Source: Ustilaginoidea virens (taxonomy: Eukaryota > Ascomycota > Sordariomycetes > Hypocreales > Clavicipitaceae). From it: a stretch of 64,000 nucleotides of DNA. Below the pieces are notes generated by a model. The model saw only the letters and a program-made list of their open reading frames with translations. It did not search any database and was not told the origin of the DNA. Positions 63,220 to 64,000 of this stretch are shown in pieces. A program made the translations under genes and the position numbers. Location of the stretch: the NCBI RefSeq assembly GCF_000687475.1, contig NC_057320.1:3162001-3226000 (forward strand), written 5' to 3'. How positions within the stretch are numbered: the first letter of the stretch is position 1; each line of letters begins with the position of its first letter.

Positions 63220-64000
63220 ATGAAGAAGGAGGAGCTCGGAGCCCTTGCGAATAATCTTTCCGGAGATTTCCGCACCATCGAACCTCATCTACGAGATCTA
63301 GACAAGCATCTGACTTTACGAACCCATCTCGAAGGATACACCCTGGGAGACGTTGAGAAGAGTATTTGGCAAACTCTCCGCAGTAACAAAGCGGCTATCG
63401 GCTTCATCAGACGGAATGGACTCCCCAACCTGACGCGGTGGTTTACTTTTCTCGAGCAGACCCATCCTGACCTTCAAGAAGACTCGGGAAAGAGCAAGAC
63501 CGTTGCCAACAAAGGTGGTGCGAATTACAACCTTGCTCTGCAGGATACCGAGAAGGGGGTTGTGACGCGATTCCTTCCTGAACCTTCGTATGTGCAGATT
63601 TCATGCTTGGCGCGGTTAATGCAGCTCTGACTTGTTGCGCAGAGGTTACTTGCACATCGGACACGCCAAGGCGGCTCTCCTGAGCGACTATTTTGGCCAT
63701 GTGGCGTACAAAGGTCAGATGCGGCTCCGGCTCGACGATACGAACCCCGCCAAGGAAAGCGAGGAGTTCCAGGATGCCATTGTGGAGGATCTCGCGCTCA
63801 TGGGCATCAAGCCTGATTCCCTAACCTACACTTCCGACTACTTTGACTATCTCTACGACATGTGCAAGAAGCTTATCCTCATGGGAAAGGCTTACGCCGA
63901 CGACACTGACCAGGAGACTATGCGTGCTCAGAGAATGGACGGCATCCCGTCCAAGCGTCGCGACCGGCGCGTCGAGGAGAACTTGCGCGTCTTTGAAGAG
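63220..64000 (+). CDS. GUS1: Glutamyl-tRNA synthetase, cytosolic (5' part; runs off the window)
   Basis: Charges tRNA-Glu in the cytosol. Exon 1 is 63220-63587; exon 2 runs from 63643 to the right edge, so about 242 residues are visible. The N-terminal ~100 residues form the GST-like appendage used to bind Arc1-type cofactors (LEGYTLGDVEKSIWQTLRSN, LTRWFTFLEQTHPDL). The class I catalytic core then begins with [20 protein letters not shown], carrying the HIGH motif, followed by RLRLDDTNPAKESEEFQDAI and DLALMGIKPDSLTYTSDYFD. The 55-bp intron (63588-63642, GTATGT donor, CTGAC branch, CGCAG acceptor) splits the Ser codon just before GYLHIGH. The ATG MKKEELGALANNLSGDF is the first in frame. Confidence 0.95.

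Overview
The window is nuclear DNA from a filamentous ascomycete (Pezizomycotina), most likely Hypocreales. The reasons are short GT-AG introns (55-175 bp) with CTRAC-type branch sites, long homopolymer and CA tracts in spacers and introns, a HapX iron regulator with four Cys-rich modules, fungal-type Zn2Cys6 and DUF6546/F-box proteins, a HIS3 gene ending in a GTLSA tail, and the fungal Hsp90-like DUF3684 protein. The genus cannot be fixed from sequence alone; an insect- or nematode-associated hypocrealean is a guess.

Layout. 1-5605: 3' half of TRA1 (+), running in from the left edge. 7174-9675: acetoacetyl-CoA synthetase (+). 9927-10448: small glycine-rich membrane protein (-). 11108-12977: F-box/DUF6546 protein (-). 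13655-15653: APC/C subunit Cut9/APC6 (-), head to head with HIS3 (16134-16957, +). 17342-18778: ArgJ (-). 18779-21378: a 2.6 kb spacer carrying a 750-bp element with 69-bp terminal inverted repeats around an AT-rich core of ~92-bp tandem repeats. 21379-22863: eIF2B delta/GCD2 (+). 23262-23636: small mitochondrial membrane protein (-). 24111-29567: 1,775-aa Hsp90-like ATPase of the DUF3684 family (-), with a C-terminal HExxH motif. 29568-32031: relic-rich spacer with a broken amino-acid permease. 32032-32901 (-) and 33242-34262 (+): head-to-head MMTAG2-like SR protein and Mediator MED6. 34576-36444: membrane-anchored fatty aldehyde dehydrogenase (-). 36445-39117: gene-poor. 39118-41576: transcription factor with two zinc clusters (+). 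42040-44368: PARP (-). 45490-47033: F-box protein (+). 47846-53284: 1,812-aa protein with Sel1-like repeats (-). 53285-57483: 4.2 kb gene desert. 57484-59415: HapX (-). 60781-61674: COG2 (+). 61904-62869: mitochondrial uL1 (-), head to head with glutamyl-tRNA synthetase (63220 to the right edge, +).

This is mostly a housekeeping neighbourhood covering transcription coactivators, the anaphase-promoting complex, translation, His/Arg biosynthesis and Golgi tethering. There is no biosynthetic cluster and no intact autonomous transposon. Several pairs share short divergent promoters: cut9/HIS3, MMTAG2/MED6 and MRPL1/GUS1. The most unusual items are the inverted-repeat element, the HExxH motif at the end of the Hsp90-like ATPase, two stop-free introns of length 3n (TRA1, GCD2), a Gly-His repeat in frame just after the HIS3 stop, a GC-AG intron, the tandem-zinc-cluster factor, and two families of short palindromes recurring in the spacers. 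Exon boundaries were worked out by hand from frame and splice consensus; no homology search was run, so family names rest on recognised motifs.
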